Positions 5,269 through 7,543 of a stretch of 7,543 nucleotides of DNA are shown piece by piece. The translations under genes and the position numbers were made by a program. The first letter of the stretch is position 1. Each line of letters opens with the position of its first letter. Below the pieces are notes generated by a model that worked only from the letters and a program-made list of their open reading frames with translations, was not told the DNA's origin and did no database searches. The stretch comes from Bacteroidales bacterium (lineage in GTDB: Bacteria; Bacteroidota; Bacteroidia; Bacteroidales; S143-33), in the NCBI GenBank assembly GCA_027083655.1, contig JALWNS010000063.1:1-7543 (forward strand), in the 5' to 3' direction.

Positions 5269-6789
5269 TTATGTTAAGTCAGAATAGTCTTTGAAATTCT
5301 CACGCTGACGACGGAATGGGAATTTCCTGCCTTGCTGTTGACGGTTTTCCCTGTGTCTGTCATTTGTTTTTTTCTGCTGGTCGGTTTGTTTATGTTCTGT
5401 TTGCTGTCGGGCCTCTTCTTGCTGTGTCTGGATAGGTTCTTCTATGTGTGTTTCAGAGGTCTCATCTGTTATGATGTCTTCGTCTGGAGGTAAAGATATA
5501 TCAAAATCATTCTCCTCTTCTATTTCCTGATCCACAACCTCTTGTAGCTCTGGAACGTCTTGTTGCCCTATCTCTATTGGTTTCTGCCCGGCTGGTTCTT
5601 GTGGTTTTTCTTTTTCCGTAGCTTGTGTCTGTTGTATTTCCTTGACCTGGTCTGCCTTGTCCTCTTTTTGCATGCTTTCTACTTCCTGTATCTCGGAGGC
5701 TTTAGCAGGCTTGAGAGTGTGCATAAGATCCTCCATGTTCTGTTTTTCCAGTGGCTTAATATCTCCCAGAAGCAGGCGGTTCTTGTATATCTTACGTGCA
5801 ACAAATAGTGCATTAACAAATGATGTATGATCTGCTTTGTTAAGGCCTGCAATATCATAAGCTACTCCATGGTCTGGAGAGGTACGGATGACAGGCAAAC
5901 CAGCTGTATAATTAACACCTTGTCCATTACTCAAAACCTTGAAAGGAGTGAGCCCCTGGTCATGGTACATTGCCAGTATTCCATCAAAATTTTTGTAATT
6001 CTGCGAAGCAAAAAAGCCATCTGCTGCATAAGGTCCTAGCACATTAATACCTTCTTCCTTTGCCTTCTCAATGGCAGGGATAATGATTTTTTCCTCCTCG
6101 TCGCCAATCAGTCCTTCATCACCAGCATGGGGATTAAGGGCTAAAACGGCGATTAGCGGGCCATCTATTGCAAAGTCTGTCTTAAGTGTCTTATCAAACA
6201 ACCGTAGCTTTGACAAAATCTTCTCCTCTGTAATCTCATTAGCTACCTCACGCAAAGGTATATGATCTGTCACAACAGCTACACGCAAATCTTCATGCAC
6301 CATTAACATCAGTACGTCATCTACACCAAATTCATTGGCTAAATACCATGTATGACCTTTGAACTGGAATTTGTCGCCATAAATAGCTTGCTTGCTTATT
6401 GGCGCTGTCACCAGTATATCTATCTTTCCTTCCTTCAGGTCCTTGACTGCTGCTTGCAGGGCTGTAAGAGCAGCTTCTCCTGCTATCTCAGTTGGCTGTC
6501 CCAGCTCTACACGAACCTTATTACTCACACAATTGATGATATTAACAGCCCTTTTATCTGCTTTTTCTGCAGACTTGATATGGTTGAGTGTTACCTGTGA
6601 AATCTTCAACATCTTCTTGTAATAAGCCGCAACCTTGGGCGAACCATAAATTATTGGTGTAAAAAACTCCAGCATACGGCTATCACGGAAAGCCTTGAGG
6701 ATTATTTCATAGCTTATTCCATTAATATCTCCGTGGGTTATACCAACTTTGATTTTGGGGATCTTTATGTCTTGTTTTTCTATTTCCAT
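5269..6789 (-). CDS. pdxA: 4-hydroxythreonine-4-phosphate dehydrogenase (PdxA) with long acidic/Gln-rich tail
   Basis: PdxA oxidises 4-phosphohydroxy-L-threonine with NAD in the DXP-dependent vitamin B6 pathway; PdxJ then makes pyridoxine phosphate. Residues 1 to about 345 form the enzyme: GITHGDINGISYEI (16-29), VTAPISK (127-133), GHT with His146, TDHIPL with metal-ligand His176, NPHAGDEG with His221, MYHDQGLTPFK with His276, and RTSPDHGVAYDIAG (302-315). From memory of E. coli PdxA (His136, 166, 211, 266), the spacings 30, 45 and 55 are identical here, which indicates an intact active site. The 506-residue length is well above the usual 330-365. The excess is a C-terminal tail (about 345-506) that looks disordered: rich in Glu, Gln, Asp and Thr up to about 470, then basic with a RRQR near the end. 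The ATG at 6789 lies 8 bases after the tsaC stop, and the first rhomboid gene follows 12 bases downstream. The tail has no recognisable domain. Confidence 0.93.
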   Translation of the reverse strand: MEIEKQDIKIPKIKVGITHGDINGISYEIILKAFRDSRMLEFFTPIIYGSPKVAAYYKKMLKISQVTLNHIKSAEKADKRAVNIINCVSNKVRVELGQPTEIAGEAALTALQAAVKDLKEGKIDILVTAPISKQAIYGDKFQFKGHTWYLANEFGVDDVLMLMVHEDLRVAVVTDHIPLREVANEITEEKILSKLRLFDKTLKTDFAIDGPLIAVLALNPHAGDEGLIGDEEEKIIIPAIEKAKEEGINVLGPYAADGFFASQNYKNFDGILAMYHDQGLTPFKVLSNGQGVNYTAGLPVIRTSPDHGVAYDIAGLNKADHTSFVNALFVARKIYKNRLLLGDIKPLEKQNMEDLMHTLKPAKASEIQEVESMQKEDKADQVKEIQQTQATEKEKPQEPAGQKPIEIGQQDVPELQEVVDQEIEEENDFDISLPPDEDIITDETSETHIEEPIQTQQEEARQQTEHKQTDQQKKTNDRHRENRQQQGRKFPFRRQRENFKDYSDLT

Positions 6790-6797
6790 GGCTTTAA

Positions 6798-7367
6798 CTA
6801 TTTTCTGATTACAATAACCTCATTGTTTTTACCTAGCTTAATCACAGACGAAGGACGCGCACGACGTGTGTCATTCTGGCGCCAACGAACAATATAATCA
6901 ACTGCACTCTTAATCTCTTCAGATATCTCACTAAAATTAGCAGGGCTAGGCTGTCCTGAAACATTAGCAGAAGTAGAAACAATTGGCCTGCCCAACGCGC
7001 GTATCAAATCACGGCAAAAATCATCACGCACAACGCGCATGCCTATAGTACCATCTTCGGCTATTAAATTTTTTGCCAGATTGCGGGCATTGGGATAAAT
7101 AATTGTCAATGGCCGGTTGGTCACACGGATAAGCTCCCAGGCCATAGAAGGAACATAAGCATATTCTTTTAGCCGGTTGGTGTCATCAACTAAAATAAGC
7201 ATGCTTTTGCTGTTGCTACGCTTCTTTATCTCATAGATGCGTTGTACTGCTTGCTCATTTGTGGCATCACAACCAAGCCCCCAGATTGTATCTGTAGGAT
7301 AAAGAATAACGCCACCCTGTTTTAGTACCTCTACTGCTTTTTGTATATCTTTCTCGTATGGTTTCAT
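6798..7367 (-). CDS. tsaC: L-threonylcarbamoyladenylate synthase (Sua5/YciO/YrdC family)
   Basis: The predicted role is formation of threonylcarbamoyl-AMP from threonine, bicarbonate and ATP, the first step of the universal t6A37 modification of ANN-decoding tRNAs; TsaB, TsaD and TsaE complete it. The 189 residues form a single YrdC domain. Motifs are PTDTIWGLGCDA at 24-35, the IKKR..SK nucleotide-binding region at 47-54, RPLTIIY at 85-91, GMRV at 109-112, STSANVSGQPSP at 131-142, and RPSSVI at 171-176. There is no C-terminal Sua5 domain, so it is the short TsaC/YrdC type. YciO-type paralogues cannot be fully excluded, but the conserved KR..SK and STSAN motifs favour the true synthase. The ATG at 7367 directly precedes the normal domain start. 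It is the first gene of the leftward operon, and a candidate promoter lies about 25 bases upstream. Confidence 0.92.
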   Translation of the reverse strand: MKPYEKDIQKAVEVLKQGGVILYPTDTIWGLGCDATNEQAVQRIYEIKKRSNSKSMLILVDDTNRLKEYAYVPSMAWELIRVTNRPLTIIYPNARNLAKNLIAEDGTIGMRVVRDDFCRDLIRALGRPIVSTSANVSGQPSPANFSEISEEIKSAVDYIVRWRQNDTRRARPSSVIKLGKNNEVIVIRK

Positions 7368-7393
7368 AGTTTAGACTTAGTCATTTTCAGATG

Positions 7394-7401
7394 CAAAGTT
7401 A
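7394..7401 (-). promoter_or_regulatory. Candidate -7 promoter element for the tsaC-pdxA-rhomboid operon
   Basis: Read on the minus strand, these bases are TAACTTTG, a full match to the Bacteroidota -7 consensus TAnnTTTG. It lies 26 bases before the tsaC start codon, which would give a leader of roughly 20 bases. The region where a -33 TTTG should be (about 7420-7427) does not contain one, so only half of the promoter is supported. An 8-base motif with two free positions occurs by chance fairly often; its place directly upstream of the first operon gene is the main support. Confidence 0.4.
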
Positions 7402-7510
7402 ACAAAAAGAAATGAAGTTTATTTTTACGGTTATATTTTTTTAATTCTCAACATCTCAAATCTCGTATTCATTAGTTTTAAGAAAGGCATGAATTACAAA
7501 AATAGCTGAA

Positions 7511-7543
7511 ATGAAGCTAAGTATTTGGCTTACTATTGCCACC
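7511..7543 (+). CDS. Possible start of a rightward gene with signal-peptide-like N-terminus (cut by window end)
   Basis: An ATG at 7511 opens a frame that runs to the window end without a stop and reads MKLSIWLTIAT, a Lys followed by a hydrophobic run, as at the start of an exported protein. The 143 bases between it and the divergent tsaC gene are AT-rich and look like a shared promoter region. Only 11 codons are visible and no Shine-Dalgarno lies at a normal distance; AGAAAGG at 7481-7487 is too far upstream. A stop-free run this short has no statistical weight, so the call rests on position and composition alone. Confidence 0.3.
   Translation, partial: MKLSIWLTIAT

Noticed and set aside
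5269..5760. The PdxA tail as a separate small gene or the result of a frameshift
   Set aside because: The frame continues without interruption from the PdxA fold, there is no internal Met-plus-ribosome-site arrangement that suggests a second gene, and no other frame shows PdxA-like or other recognisable sequence.
7489..7509. Tiny plus-strand frame MNYKNS after AGAAAGG as a leader peptide
   Set aside because: Six codons without regulatory codons or a following attenuator are not enough to support it, and the purine run is too close to the ATG.
1..7543. CRISPR arrays, insertion sequences, prophage or defence genes
   Set aside because: No spaced direct repeats, transposase motifs, terminal inverted repeats, target duplications or defence-family motifs were seen in the window.

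Overview
The window looks like a chromosomal segment of a Bacteroidota (Bacteroidetes) bacterium. It is moderately AT-rich, starts lack strong Shine-Dalgarno sequences, PdxA carries a THGDINGI-type N-terminal motif, two rhomboids lie in tandem and the second has a tail I associate with Bacteroidota, and a TAnnTTTG-like -7 element precedes the leftward gene cluster. The lineage is an inference from these traits, and I cannot name a genus. Genes are tightly packed in two convergent blocks, with a gene at each edge of the window cut off.

Rightward block (1-3350). It opens with the 3' part of a gene for a TPR-rich protein with one central membrane segment and a C-terminal WG-type repeat. Five bases later a compact p-aminobenzoate operon begins. 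pabA (glutamine amidotransferase) overlaps pabB (aminodeoxychorismate synthase) by an ATGA, and pabB overlaps pabC (aminodeoxychorismate lyase) by 23 bases. The three enzymes together turn chorismate plus glutamine into p-aminobenzoate for folate synthesis. PabB and PabC are short-form versions.

Convergence zone (3351-3568). This 218-base gap holds no convincing gene. It carries a long imperfect hairpin (3488-3559) followed, on the minus strand, by a T-rich run, so it probably terminates the leftward operon. Its large loop makes it worth a second look.

Leftward block (7367-3569). The order of transcription is tsaC/sua5 (threonylcarbamoyl-AMP synthase for tRNA t6A), pdxA (vitamin B6 synthesis), then two rhomboid-family intramembrane serine proteases, with gaps of only 8-12 bases. 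The pdxA product has a disordered-looking acidic, Gln/Glu-rich tail of about 160 residues with a basic end, which I consider the most unusual feature here. A candidate promoter lies just upstream of tsaC. At the right edge a rightward reading frame may begin with a signal-peptide-like start.

Most of the window is housekeeping metabolism, and I do not see a complete novel defence, mobile or CRISPR system. The best leads are the PdxA tail, the TPR/membrane/WG protein, the intergenic structured element, and residue changes in PabB, PabA and the second rhomboid.
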